NCBI GenBank assembly: GCA_045638525.1
Contig: JAZUBQ010000020.1
Coordinates: forward strand, 65,960 to 129,959
Length of the DNA stretch: 64,000 nt
From: SIG452 sp045638525
Lineage (GTDB): Bacteria > Bacillota > Clostridia > UMGS1840
Reading direction: 5' to 3'
In this document: positions 53,276 to 62,645 of the stretch, in pieces
Layout: each line of letters begins with the position of its first letter
Numbering within the stretch: position 1 is the stretch's first letter
The notes under the pieces: model-generated
The model's database searches: none
What the model was told of the DNA's origin: nothing
Seen by the model: only the letters and a program-made list of their open reading frames with translations
Made by a program: the position numbers and the translations under genes

Positions 53276-55843
53276 ATGCGAAGATTTGTGTTTGGGATAT
53301 TGGCACATGTGGATTCCGGAAAAACCACATTGTCCGAAGGTTTGTTATATCATACGGGAAGCATCCGAAAAATGGGACGAGTAGACCATAAGGATGCATT
53401 TTTAGATACCCATAATATTGAACGTGACCGCGGAATCACCATCTTTTCCAAACAAGCAATTTTGAAATATCAGGACACCCAAATTACTTTGCTGGATACA
53501 CCGGGGCATATTGATTTTTCTACCGAAATGGAGCGTACTTTACATGTTTTGGATTATGCTATTCTGGTGATCAGTGCGACTGACGGCGTGCAAAGTCATA
53601 CCAGAACGTTGTGGAAATTATTGAAAAGTTATGAGATTCCGACTTTTATTTTTGTTAACAAGATGGATTTGGATGGAGCAGATGTGGAAGCAGTTCAGTC
53701 TCATTTGCAAGAACAACTGAGTCCGAATTGCATCAATTTTACCGATGGATTTGATGAGGAAGCTGTTTCTGTTTGTGATGAAGGCTTACTGAATGAATAT
53801 CTGGAATACGGAAAACTTTCCCAAAATGGGATTGGTGAAGCTGTTTTTCATAGAAAAATATTTCCGTGTTACTTTGGTTCGGCATTAAAAATGGAGGGTG
53901 TTTCTCAGTTTATTAATGGGATGCTTTCTTATACGAAGGATAAAGAGGTATCTTCCGAGTTTGGTGCAAGAGTTTTCAAAATCTCAGAGGATGATCAAGG
54001 GAATCGTTTGACGCATATTAAAATTACCGGAGGTAGTTTAAAAGTTAAATCGCTTTTGACCAAATACAAAGATTGCGAGCTTCTGTGGGAAGAAAAAATA
54101 AATCAGATTCGTTTATATTCGGGGTTGAAATTTCAGACAACCGAAGAAGTCTACCCCGGTGATGTGTGTGCTGTTACGGGAATTACAAAAGCATTGCCCG
54201 GTGATGGGCTCGGAAGTGAAAAAGATGCATCCTCGTTATATACAGAACCGGTTCTTACCTATCAACTGGTTCTTCCTTCGGGTGCTGATGCTACTTCTGC
54301 GCTTCTCAAACTTCGTGTATTGGAAGAAGAGGACCCTCAACTACGAATTTTTTGGAATGAAAGAGCCAAAGAGATTCAGGTTCAGTTGATGGGAGAGGTT
54401 CAGCTTGAGGTTTTGCAGCGATTGATTATGGAACGTTTTGGTTTAGCTGTTTCTTTCAGTCAGGGGCGAATCACTTATAAAGAAACTATTCTGTCTTCTG
54501 TTGAAGGGGTAGGGCATTATGAGCCATTGCGCCATTATGCAGAAGTGCATTTGGCGTTAGAGCCGCTTCCAGCAGGAAGTGGATTGGTTTTTTCCACGGA
54601 CTGTAGTGAAGATGAATTGGATAAAAACTGGCAGCGGTTAATTTTGACTCATCTATACGAAAAAACGCACATTGGAGTTTTAACCGGTTCGCCCATCACA
54701 GATATGAAAATTACTCTGATTGCAGGACGTGCTCATTTAAAACATACCGAAGGCGGTGATTTTCGTCAGGCAACTTATCGTGCTGTTCGTCAGGGACTGA
54801 TGTCAGCAAATAGCGTTTTATTAGAACCGTGGTATGAATTCGACTTGGAATTACCGTCGGAATTTGTGGGACGGGCTATGACGGATGTCAGCAGAATGGG
54901 TGGAGAATGTCAGCAAACAAAATGTGTTGATAATGTAAGTTATTTATCAGGGAATGCTCCGGTTTCAAAAATGAGAGATTACCATTTAGAGGTTGTTCGT
55001 TATTCGCATGGATTGGGGCGTTTGACCTGTCGTGTCAAAGGCTATGAACCTTGTTTGGATTCGGAAGATGTGATATCTGAAATCGGCTATCAGTGGGAAG
55101 GGGATACGGAAAATACTCCGGATTCTGTTTTTTGTTCTCACGGAGCGGGATTCGTTGTGAAATGGGATCAGGTTCGAGATTATATGCATATTGATACCGG
55201 ATTCTATAAAAAAGACGATCATATTTCGGAAGAGAAGATAACGGAAAAAGCAAGTCGCTATGTAGAAACAGTTTATAATGATGAGGAGTTACTGGCTATT
55301 TTTGAACGAACTTATGGTCCGATCCGACGTCGGGAATACGATGTTTTTCGTTCTCCAAAAAAAGAAGTTCAAGTTCCTTATAAGTCAAAAGCATCCAAAC
55401 AGGTTCTTGATGGCAAAGAATATGTGTTGGTGGATGGATACAATATTATTTTTGCGTGGTCGCAATATAAAAAGTTAGCTGAAGAAAGTTTGGAAACAGC
55501 TCGACAATCATTGATTGACCGACTTTGTAATTATCAGGGATTTACTGAATGTGAGTTGATTTTAGTGTTTGATGCTTATAAAGTGAAAAATAATCCGGGT
55601 GAAATCGAAAAAATTCATAATATCAGTGTAGTATACACCAAAGAAGCAGAAACAGCTGATATGTATATTGAAAAAGCAACGCATAAGCTGGGGAAACACC
55701 ATAAGGTGCGTGTAGCTACGTCGGATAATTTAGAACAGTTGATTATTTTAGGTCAAGGTGCACTCAGAATTTCCGCAGATGCATTTTTAAAAGAGGTTGA
55801 AACCGTTGAAGAAGCAATTCGTGCTGTAATTGATACAAATTAA
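53276..55843 (+). CDS. Tet(M)-like translational GTPase fused to a C-terminal NYN (YacP/Rae1-like) domain
   Basis: 855 residues. The first 640 or so follow the EF-G/Tet(M) layout: G domain with AHVDSGKTTL (10-19), RGITIFSKQ (switch I), DTPGHIDF and NKMD, then domains II-V. The loop that carries YSPVSTP in Tet(M) and displaces tetracycline reads instead AGRAHLKHTEGGDFRQ, so resistance is doubtful. After a linker, residues about 715-850 form a NYN domain (VLVDGYNIIFAWS, LVFDAYKVKNNPGE, VRVATSDNLEQ) with the acidic residues expected for PIN-like nucleases. B. subtilis Rae1 has such a domain and cuts mRNA in the ribosomal A site. The ATG has no strong ribosome site. Confidence 0.85.
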   Translation: MRRFVFGILAHVDSGKTTLSEGLLYHTGSIRKMGRVDHKDAFLDTHNIERDRGITIFSKQAILKYQDTQITLLDTPGHIDFSTEMERTLHVLDYAILVISATDGVQSHTRTLWKLLKSYEIPTFIFVNKMDLDGADVEAVQSHLQEQLSPNCINFTDGFDEEAVSVCDEGLLNEYLEYGKLSQNGIGEAVFHRKIFPCYFGSALKMEGVSQFINGMLSYTKDKEVSSEFGARVFKISEDDQGNRLTHIKITGGSLKVKSLLTKYKDCELLWEEKINQIRLYSGLKFQTTEEVYPGDVCAVTGITKALPGDGLGSEKDASSLYTEPVLTYQLVLPSGADATSALLKLRVLEEEDPQLRIFWNERAKEIQVQLMGEVQLEVLQRLIMERFGLAVSFSQGRITYKETILSSVEGVGHYEPLRHYAEVHLALEPLPAGSGLVFSTDCSEDELDKNWQRLILTHLYEKTHIGVLTGSPITDMKITLIAGRAHLKHTEGGDFRQATYRAVRQGLMSANSVLLEPWYEFDLELPSEFVGRAMTDVSRMGGECQQTKCVDNVSYLSGNAPVSKMRDYHLEVVRYSHGLGRLTCRVKGYEPCLDSEDVISEIGYQWEGDTENTPDSVFCSHGAGFVVKWDQVRDYMHIDTGFYKKDDHISEEKITEKASRYVETVYNDEELLAIFERTYGPIRRREYDVFRSPKKEVQVPYKSKASKQVLDGKEYVLVDGYNIIFAWSQYKKLAEESLETARQSLIDRLCNYQGFTECELILVFDAYKVKNNPGEIEKIHNISVVYTKEAETADMYIEKATHKLGKHHKVRVATSDNLEQLIILGQGALRISADAFLKEVETVEEAIRAVIDTN

Positions 55844-55857
55844 GGAGGGAATAAGAT

Positions 55858-56490
55858 ATGCTTGATTTCATTACTGTCAATGAACACAGCAGTATCCGTT
55901 TGGAAGGGCAGAGCGTGGTTTATGTTGATCCGTTTCGAATTCCATCGAACAGAAATGATGCGGATCTGATTTTGATTACACATCCCCATTATGACCACTT
56001 TTCGCCGAAAGATATCGAAAAAGTCAATCAAGAAAGCACTCGATATGTAATGCCTAACTCTATGGTTTCGGAAGCCGTAAGTAGTGGAATTTCCATAGAT
56101 AAAATCCATCCGATGTCTTGGGGAGATATTACTATGCTTTCGGATATTCAGATTGAAGCAGTTGCTTCTTATAATGTAGGGAAACCAATGCATCCAAAAG
56201 AAAATGGGTGGCTTGGTTATGTCATTATTATGGAAGGCAAGAGAATATATGTTGCCGGAGATTGTGATGCAATGCAAGAAGAACCGCATATCCGTTGCGA
56301 TATTGCAATGATTCCCATTGGTGGTACATACACCATGAATCCGTCGGAAGGTGCTGAATTTGTCAACCGGTTACATCCCGATTATGTGATTCCCACTCAT
56401 TACGGAACGCTGGTTGGAGAACCAAAAGATTTTGATATGTTTGCACCGTTGGTTGACCCCGATATCATAATTGTTTCAAAATTACCGTAA
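55858..56490 (+). CDS. MBL-fold metal-dependent hydrolase (UlaG/YtkL-like)
   Basis: 210 residues of metallo-beta-lactamase fold. The motif ITHPHYDHFSP supplies HxHxDH metal ligands; VAGDCDAM and IPTHYGTLVG provide the remaining Asp and His. Proteins of this subgroup (UlaG, YtkL) act on cyclic or phosphorylated sugars or nucleotides, but many are uncharacterized. AAGGAGGG precedes the ATG, 14 nt after the GTPase-NYN gene, so the two are co-transcribed. The former might act on RNA products of the latter, but nothing in the sequence proves this. Confidence 0.85.
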   Translation: MLDFITVNEHSSIRLEGQSVVYVDPFRIPSNRNDADLILITHPHYDHFSPKDIEKVNQESTRYVMPNSMVSEAVSSGISIDKIHPMSWGDITMLSDIQIEAVASYNVGKPMHPKENGWLGYVIIMEGKRIYVAGDCDAMQEEPHIRCDIAMIPIGGTYTMNPSEGAEFVNRLHPDYVIPTHYGTLVGEPKDFDMFAPLVDPDIIIVSKLP

Positions 56491-56565
56491 ATAGAAAAAA
56501 TAAAAATCATATCCTTGCCTGATTTGTGATATATTATACTATCAATAATAAAGGTGGGGATATTT

Positions 56566-57258
56566 TTGTTTATCGTGTTTCAGAGGAAAACATTGTTGCT
56601 TGTGATGGTTGCAATTTTGGTGTGCTCGCTATTGATGACTGCACATTCCGGGAAAATGGTATCCACAGTCGGACTGAACCGTCGTTTAATTGTTGTGGAT
56701 GCAGGGCACGGAGGTATGGATGGTGGAGGCGTTGGTGTTGAAGACATTTTAGAAAAAGATTTAAACCTTCAAATTGCAAAGAAACTGGAACAAAAATTAA
56801 CCGAACACGGATATCAGGTGGTTATGACGCGTAGTGAAGATATTTCACTCCATGATGAAGAAAAAAAGACAGTTCGGGAACAAAAAAATTCCGATTTAAA
56901 AAAACGTGCTGCTATTGCAAATGAGCAAAAGGCCGGACTGTTTGTCAGTATTCATATGAATAAATATGAATCATCTGAAGTGAAGGGAGCGCAGGTTTTT
57001 TATAAAAAGGATGATCCTGCAGGTGAGCAGTATGCAAAATATATTATGGAAGAATTAAAGAAGATTGACACCGAAAATCATCGTCAGGAAAAGCTTTTAC
57101 CAAATAAAAATCTGACATTTTCTAAATTGAATGTTCCTTCGGTTTTAGTGGAATGTGGATTTATTTCAAACGCAGAGGAAGCGAAAAAACTGCAAGATGA
57201 TATCTACCAAAACGCATTGGTTGATGCAATTTTTGCAGGTATTTTAAAAACACCATAG
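56566..57258 (+). CDS. N-acetylmuramoyl-L-alanine amidase, CwlD-like (Amidase_3)
   Basis: About 230 residues: one N-terminal membrane helix (LLLVMVAILVCSLLM) and a zinc amidase domain with VVDAGHGGMDGG (His48), the Glu of EKDLNLQIAKKL, VSIHMNKY and the catalytic Glu of VLVECGFISN. The arrangement and length match CwlD, which helps form muramic-delta-lactam in the spore cortex, though a vegetative amidase is possible. The start is uncertain: TTG 56566 fits AAGGTGGGG (56551-56559) best; GTG 56554 and 56575 are alternatives. Confidence 0.85.
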   Translation: MFIVFQRKTLLLVMVAILVCSLLMTAHSGKMVSTVGLNRRLIVVDAGHGGMDGGGVGVEDILEKDLNLQIAKKLEQKLTEHGYQVVMTRSEDISLHDEEKKTVREQKNSDLKKRAAIANEQKAGLFVSIHMNKYESSEVKGAQVFYKKDDPAGEQYAKYIMEELKKIDTENHRQEKLLPNKNLTFSKLNVPSVLVECGFISNAEEAKKLQDDIYQNALVDAIFAGILKTP

Positions 57259-57297
57259 TATGGATAACAAAAGATTCGATTCTTTTTGACAAATTAC

Positions 57298-57326
57298 TTG
57301 ACTTTTTTCATGGGATGTGATAAAAT
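57298..57326 (+). promoter_or_regulatory. Promoter of the MATE transporter gene
   Basis: TTGACT (57298-57303) and TAAAAT (57321-57326) are separated by 17 bp. Confidence 0.6.
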
Positions 57327-57374
57327 CCTTTTTTGGTTTTTAACGTTTGAAACCGGAAAAGGAGGAGCCTTCAC

Positions 57375-58748
57375 ATGAATGAAACAGTCGTTGAACATCA
57401 ACGTGCAGAAAATAAGATGGGTGTTATGCCTATCCCGAAACTTTTAATCAGTATGTCGCTTCCCATTATTATTTCGATGCTTGTGCAAGCACTCTATAAT
57501 AATGTTGACAGTATATTTGTTTCCAGAATTGATGAATATAATAAAGCGTTTACCGCGGTAAGCCTTGCATTTCCCATTCAAAATCTGATGATTGCGGTTG
57601 GAGCCGGTACAGGTGTTGGGATTAATGCACTTTTATCACGAAGATTGGGTGAAAAAGATTTTGAGGGAGCGAACCGTGTTGCAAATACGGGGATTTATCT
57701 TGCGTTTTTCAGCTTTTTGTTGTTCTTTTTCATTGGAATCTTTGGAATAGAAGCTTATGCGAATTTTCAGAGTAAAGATCCTAAGATTGTTGCATATTGT
57801 CAGGAATACTTAAGAGTGATTTGCTTATGTTCTATTGGAATTTTTATGCAAATTACAATGGAACGTCTGCTTCAGGCAACCGGAAGAGCATTCCTTTCTA
57901 TGGTTGTACAGTTGGCGGGAGCTGTTTTTAACTTAATTTTTGACCCGATTTTGATTTTTGGTTTGTTTGGTTTCCCAAAATTGGGGATTACCGGGGCGGC
58001 TCTGGCAACCGTTGGTGGTCAGTTGCTTTCAATGATTTTAGGCTTTATTATCAATATCAAAATCAATCGGGAAATTCTAATTCAGCCGCTGCATTATTGT
58101 CCCGACAGAAAAACGGTTGGTGGAATTTACGGCATTGCAGTTCCTTCTATTTTGCTTATGTCAATCGGTACTGTTATGACAATGAGTATGAATAAAATTT
58201 TGCAGGCATCTACCAGTGCAGTTGCGGTGTTTGGGGCTTATTTTAAGTTGCAAAGCTTTTTCATTATGCCGGTAAGCGGTTTGAATAACGGTATGGTTCC
58301 GATTATCGCCTATAATTACGGTGCAAAAAACAAAAAAAGAATTCGTGAAACCATTGTATTGAGTTGTTTCTTAGCTTGTGGTATTATGGTTTTAGGGATG
58401 GTTATCTTCCATGCTTGTCCCAAACTTCTTCTGCAAATGTTCAATGCATCCGATGATATGATTGCAATGGGGGTTCCTGCGCTGCGTATCATCAGTCTGC
58501 ATTATCTGTTTGCCGGTATCTGTATTATTTTTCTTTCTACATTTCAGGCAGTTGGCTCCAGTATTTACAGCTTGTTTGTGTCTATGGGAAGACAGCTGGT
58601 TGTTTTGGTTCCCTCAGCTTGGATATTGGAAAAATATTTTGGGCTTTCTGCTGTTTGGTGGTCATTTCCGTTGGCAGAACTTCTTTCACTGGCACTGTCT
58701 GTGATTTTTATGAGACATGTGTATCGTCAAAAAATAAAAAATTTGTAA
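57375..58748 (+). CDS. MATE family efflux transporter
   Basis: 457 residues with 12 predicted membrane helices in two homologous halves. Family features are PKLLISMSLPIIISMLVQALYNNVDSIFVSR at the start and QATGRAFLSM with GITGAALATVGGQ before the second half. MATE proteins export drugs or metabolites using Na+ or H+ gradients; the substrate cannot be read from sequence. AAAAGGAGGAGC precedes the ATG. Confidence 0.93.
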   Translation: MNETVVEHQRAENKMGVMPIPKLLISMSLPIIISMLVQALYNNVDSIFVSRIDEYNKAFTAVSLAFPIQNLMIAVGAGTGVGINALLSRRLGEKDFEGANRVANTGIYLAFFSFLLFFFIGIFGIEAYANFQSKDPKIVAYCQEYLRVICLCSIGIFMQITMERLLQATGRAFLSMVVQLAGAVFNLIFDPILIFGLFGFPKLGITGAALATVGGQLLSMILGFIINIKINREILIQPLHYCPDRKTVGGIYGIAVPSILLMSIGTVMTMSMNKILQASTSAVAVFGAYFKLQSFFIMPVSGLNNGMVPIIAYNYGAKNKKRIRETIVLSCFLACGIMVLGMVIFHACPKLLLQMFNASDDMIAMGVPALRIISLHYLFAGICIIFLSTFQAVGSSIYSLFVSMGRQLVVLVPSAWILEKYFGLSAVWWSFPLAELLSLALSVIFMRHVYRQKIKNL

Positions 58749-58751
58749 AAC

Positions 58752-58790
58752 AAACCGTTGGAATGTGGACTTCAGCATTTCAACGGTTTT
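58752..58790 (+). terminator. Terminator after the MATE gene
   Basis: AACCGTTGGAATG pairs with CATTTCAACGGTT (with a G-T pair), followed by TTTATCTTTTG. Confidence 0.75.
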
Positions 58791-58840
58791 ATCTTTTGTT
58801 TCAAACTCATATGATAGAAACAGTAAAGGAGGAATTTTAG

Positions 58841-59077
58841 ATGTATGAACGGGTAGGGGAGTTACAAAAAAAAGAAGTGATTGACATTTCCACCGGGAAA
58901 CGTCTGGGCTTTGTTTTTGATGTTGAAGTGGATATAGAAAACGGAACGATCGGAGCATTGATTGTGCCTGAACGGAATCGTTTTTTGGGAATTTTCGGTA
59001 AATATGAGGAACATATTATCTCATATCAATCCATTGTTAAAGTCGGAGATGATATTATTCTGGTGGATTTACAATAG
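58841..59077 (+). CDS. YlmC/YmxH family PRC-barrel protein
   Basis: 78 residues forming a single PRC barrel: MYERVGELQKKEVIDISTGK, GFVFDVEVDIENG and the end DDIILVDL. YlmC/YmxH proteins are common in spore-formers, and some are expressed during sporulation, but their role is unclear. AAAGGAGG precedes the ATG. It lies between the MATE terminator and the SLH promoter; no promoter of its own is obvious. Confidence 0.88.
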   Translation: MYERVGELQKKEVIDISTGKRLGFVFDVEVDIENGTIGALIVPERNRFLGIFGKYEEHIISYQSIVKVGDDIILVDLQ

Positions 59078-59158
59078 TGTCATTATAATCTTAGTGATTT
59101 TCTTTTGATATTCATATAAAAACAATAGAAAAATTATGGCTATATTGTTTAAAAAAAC

Positions 59159-59187
59159 TTGACTTTAACAAAAATCTATGGTATTAT
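59159..59187 (+). promoter_or_regulatory. Promoter of the SLH gene pair
   Basis: TTGACT (59159-59164) and TATTAT (59182-59187) are separated by 17 bp. Confidence 0.65.
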
Positions 59188-59246
59188 TAAACCAAATAGT
59201 TTGATACATTAGAAAAGTGTTTATCAGAATATGAGGAGTTCTTTGT

Positions 59247-60284
59247 ATGCGAATGTTCTATAAACGATTATTGTGTTGTTGTATTCTGTTTGTTATCATG
59301 TGCACAACACCAGTGTTTGCCATCACAAATGCTGATGTGATGCGGGTTTTTAAAAGATTGCATCAGGATCCGGTATTTTTACCACAATTATACAGCGTTG
59401 TTCCGTTGTATCGTGAATTATACATTACCAATGATTCAGTCAATTCAAAATTTAAGGAAACAATTCATACTGTTCTTACGATTGCTGAAGCTGAAAAAGC
59501 AGCGAGCAATCTGAGAATTGATAATTTTGAACAACGGATGAGGTACATTACCATTAATACAGCCGCATCCATGGAGGCTGCTTATATTGCTCTATGTACA
59601 GATGCTTTTTCAACAGAAGCGGTTGTTTCTTTAATGGATGGTGACATTCCAACGGAATACGAGCCATTATATCATGCTCTTGCCAATGAAGCCTACATCA
59701 TTTTAGGGTTCAATCCTCAAGGAGCTCGTCCGCACGTGTTTGATGATTTGACAGGTTATGCTTGGGCAGAAAATGCGATTACCGAATTGTTTAATAAGGA
59801 TATTATAAATGGTGTCAGTGATTTTACTTTTGCACCATCCAGCAATGTCACCAGAGAGCAGTTTGCTAAAATGCTTTGTCTTGCATTTGCCATTGATGCT
59901 GGAGACAATCGTCCGACTTTTTCGGATGTCAAAAAAACAGATTGGTTTTATCCTTATGTAACCAATATGGCAAGTCGACAGTTAGTATTGGGTATCGGAG
60001 ACGGTAAATTTGGTTCTGGTATGAATATTACCAGACAGGACATGGCACTTATGATGTTTAGAATGGGCGAAATGATGGGAATGTTTAATCGAAGTTCATC
60101 AAAAACATCCGGATTTGAAGATGACAGATACATTGCGCAATACGCCAAAACTGCGATAATTACGTTAAAGGAAAATGGTATTATTCAGGGTAACGAGTTG
60201 AATTGCTTTAATCCCACATTACCGGCAACTCGTGCAGAAGCCGCGCAAATGCTGTATCGCTGTTACCAATTTGCAAATAAATAA
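59247..60284 (+). CDS. S-layer homology (SLH) domain protein
   Basis: 345 residues. Signal peptide (1-26, ending TPVFAI), an N-terminal helical region of unknown function (about 27-165), then three SLH domains: FDDLTGYAWAENAITELFNK, FSDVKKTDWFYPYVTNMASR and FEDDRYIAQYAKTAIITLKE, each ending in a TRxxxA-type motif (TREQFAKML, TRQDMALMM, TRAEAAQML). SLH triplets bind pyruvylated secondary wall polymer, so this is a wall-anchored protein. GAGGAG precedes the ATG. The next SLH gene follows after 49 nt without a terminator. Confidence 0.92.
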   Translation: MRMFYKRLLCCCILFVIMCTTPVFAITNADVMRVFKRLHQDPVFLPQLYSVVPLYRELYITNDSVNSKFKETIHTVLTIAEAEKAASNLRIDNFEQRMRYITINTAASMEAAYIALCTDAFSTEAVVSLMDGDIPTEYEPLYHALANEAYIILGFNPQGARPHVFDDLTGYAWAENAITELFNKDIINGVSDFTFAPSSNVTREQFAKMLCLAFAIDAGDNRPTFSDVKKTDWFYPYVTNMASRQLVLGIGDGKFGSGMNITRQDMALMMFRMGEMMGMFNRSSSKTSGFEDDRYIAQYAKTAIITLKENGIIQGNELNCFNPTLPATRAEAAQMLYRCYQFANK

Positions 60285-60333
60285 AAAAATAAATGTGTTT
60301 AAAAATTTAATTTTAATAAAAGGAGCAAAAACA

Positions 60334-62565
60334 ATGAAAAGAATTATTGCTTTACTTCTGGCAATTATGATGCTATCGATTTTCACGTTACCATCATACG
60401 CTGCCATGGAACGACATGAATTCAAAGAAGTTTTACTGGGTGACGGGGAGGTCCCGGAAGAAATTCAAGATGCAAACTTGATTCGTGCATATAAAAATGT
60501 ATCGCAGGACCAGTTAACAGCCATGAGAGATTATCACAACGAATATGGAATTGAAGATGTGATTTTGCCTGAGGGATTGATGGCATCTTTACCTACTACC
60601 GGTAGTGCTGTGCTTACTGAAGATGAAGTTAAAACTTTATTGTATGGATTTGTTAAATTGATGACTTTTACCAATGCGAAGAATGGAACTGAAGCAAATC
60701 CTAATACTTGGGATAATACCATTGGTAATAATGATATTGAACGCGCTGTAGATGTATTTTATGGTGATGGTAGCTCTACTACTCCTTTTGCTGCGTTAGA
60801 TAAAATTGCTGGTGGTCAAATGACTAAAAATGCTTTGGGTGGTTTAATTTTTAACATGCAAACCAACTTAAGAGCACAAGCCAAAGATAACCTTGCTTTT
60901 ATATCAACATTCCAAGCGCAAGAAGCAACCTTCCGAAGCAACGTTAAAGACATGGTGAGAATAGCTTTGGTTGATGCTTTGAACAAAGCTAACTACACTC
61001 AACCTTTTGCAGCTGAATTAAACCGAGCAAAAATAGCTATGTTGGATAGAACCCATTATTTAACAGGAACCGCAACTGCGGTTAATGACGATTCTCCGTT
61101 CATTAATTTGCTTCTTGCATCCTTTGATGCTATGGAAGCTGATACTGCAAATAATGGTGACGTTGTACTTTCTGTAGTATTCAATACGATTATGTCCGGC
61201 GTTATGGATGCAGGCGTTGATGTGTATGAAACCGCAACTGCAACCACTCCGCTTCAGACGATTGAGCCCAACCAAACAATCGACACTATTTATGAAGGTG
61301 ATGTTCGTTATTTGAATATTACAACCGGATTCACATTAGGTGCGGCTTATGAAGATCCGATTACACTTGCTGTTACCAGTAATTTGGAAGGTGATTCAAC
61401 TAACAACGTTATCGAAGTTGCAGCATTAGAGAGCAATAAATTAAAAATTGTAGGTAAATCAGCAGGCACAGGTATCATCAAATTGTATCGTAATTTAATG
61501 GGTTCTACATTTGATAATCAAATGTGTAATACAGCTGCTGATGAAGCAGAATTTTTACCAGAGTTATTTATGGAGTTAAATATTACTGTTGAGGACCGTC
61601 CCAGTACAGGTGGCGGTAAACCTGCTCCGACCACTCCTCCCAAACGTGTGGAAGCTCCTGCTATCGAATTTGAAGTAGATTCTTCCAACAATATCACTGT
61701 TACTTTAGAAACCAATACTTCCGGTGCGACCATTTATTATACCACCGATGGTTCTACTCCTACAGAAAACTCCCAGAAATATGAAGGTCCGTTCAGCGTG
61801 GATAACCACACTACAATTAAGACCTATGCAACCAAACCGGGTTGGGTTGACAGTTATGTAACTACTGATACCATTGATTTATCTGCAGGCAGACTGCCCA
61901 CCTTATCATCTGAACATATTGCATATGTTCATGGTAGAGATACCGGAAACTTTGATGCTGACGATTATGTAACCAGAGCAGAAGTAACTGCAATGTTCTC
62001 TCGTTTAGTAGTGAAAAAGATGGTATTCCGTGATCAGAGTGCAAGCAAATTCCCTGATGTTTTAGAAACCGAATGGTCTACTCCTTACATTAAATACTTA
62101 AGCAATGTAGATATCGTTGAGGGATATGAAGACGGAACCTTCCGTCCGCACAATTCCATCACCCGTGCAGAATTTGCTACCATTGCTTCCAGATTCTATG
62201 AACTGGAAGTTGGTGAAGACAATAACTTCACAGACGTTTCTGACAATCATTGGGCAAAAGAATATATCGATTCCGCTGTTATAAAAGGTTGGTTAATCGG
62301 TTACGGTGATGGCACATTCCGTCCGGATGAACCTATCAGACGTTCTGAAGCTGTTACCATCGTAAACAGAATGTTAAATCGTTCTGCCGATAAAGCATAT
62401 ATTGCAGAACATTTCGATGCTGTTCTTACCTATCCTGATTTGGATGAATCTCATTGGGCATACTATGACATTTTAGAAGCAAGTAACTGGCATGATCATA
62501 AATATATGAACAATGCTGAATATTGGCTGAACATTTTCTATCTGGAAAGATTTAATGCATCCTGA
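60334..62565 (+). CDS. Large SLH-domain surface protein with chitobiase-like domain
   Basis: 743 residues from the ATG at 60334 (AAAAGGAGC upstream). Signal peptide (1-23, SIFTLPSYAA). A largely helical region of unknown fold spans about 25-340. A beta region and a Pro-rich linker (GGGKPAPTTPPKRVEAP) come next, then a chitobiase/hexosaminidase C-terminal-like domain (about 450-515, YYTTDGSTPTENS), and three SLH domains (about 525-700; SNVDIVEGYEDGTFRPH and KGWLIGYGDGTFRPDE). A fourth partial SLH (YPDLDESHWAYYDILEA) follows. It is probably an S-layer or wall-associated protein. Confidence 0.9.
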   Translation: MKRIIALLLAIMMLSIFTLPSYAAMERHEFKEVLLGDGEVPEEIQDANLIRAYKNVSQDQLTAMRDYHNEYGIEDVILPEGLMASLPTTGSAVLTEDEVKTLLYGFVKLMTFTNAKNGTEANPNTWDNTIGNNDIERAVDVFYGDGSSTTPFAALDKIAGGQMTKNALGGLIFNMQTNLRAQAKDNLAFISTFQAQEATFRSNVKDMVRIALVDALNKANYTQPFAAELNRAKIAMLDRTHYLTGTATAVNDDSPFINLLLASFDAMEADTANNGDVVLSVVFNTIMSGVMDAGVDVYETATATTPLQTIEPNQTIDTIYEGDVRYLNITTGFTLGAAYEDPITLAVTSNLEGDSTNNVIEVAALESNKLKIVGKSAGTGIIKLYRNLMGSTFDNQMCNTAADEAEFLPELFMELNITVEDRPSTGGGKPAPTTPPKRVEAPAIEFEVDSSNNITVTLETNTSGATIYYTTDGSTPTENSQKYEGPFSVDNHTTIKTYATKPGWVDSYVTTDTIDLSAGRLPTLSSEHIAYVHGRDTGNFDADDYVTRAEVTAMFSRLVVKKMVFRDQSASKFPDVLETEWSTPYIKYLSNVDIVEGYEDGTFRPHNSITRAEFATIASRFYELEVGEDNNFTDVSDNHWAKEYIDSAVIKGWLIGYGDGTFRPDEPIRRSEAVTIVNRMLNRSADKAYIAEHFDAVLTYPDLDESHWAYYDILEASNWHDHKYMNNAEYWLNIFYLERFNAS

Positions 62566-62578
62566 TATTAAGAGGTAT

Positions 62579-62613
62579 AAAAAAACTTCACTCCTTGTGA
62601 GTGAAGTTTTTTT
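62579..62613 (+). terminator. Terminator after the second SLH gene
   Basis: AAAAAACTTCACTC and GAGTGAAGTTTTTTT form a perfect stem with a CTTGT loop. It may also stop the convergent methyltransferase transcript. Confidence 0.92.
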
Positions 62614-62645
62614 ATGTAGAATTTGTTACAAATTTTTTTATCTTT

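Noticed and set aside
53276..55843. Tetracycline-resistance gene tet(M/W)
   Set aside because: Overall similarity is clear, but the YSPVSTP loop is missing and a NYN domain is fused, so I call it only Tet-like.
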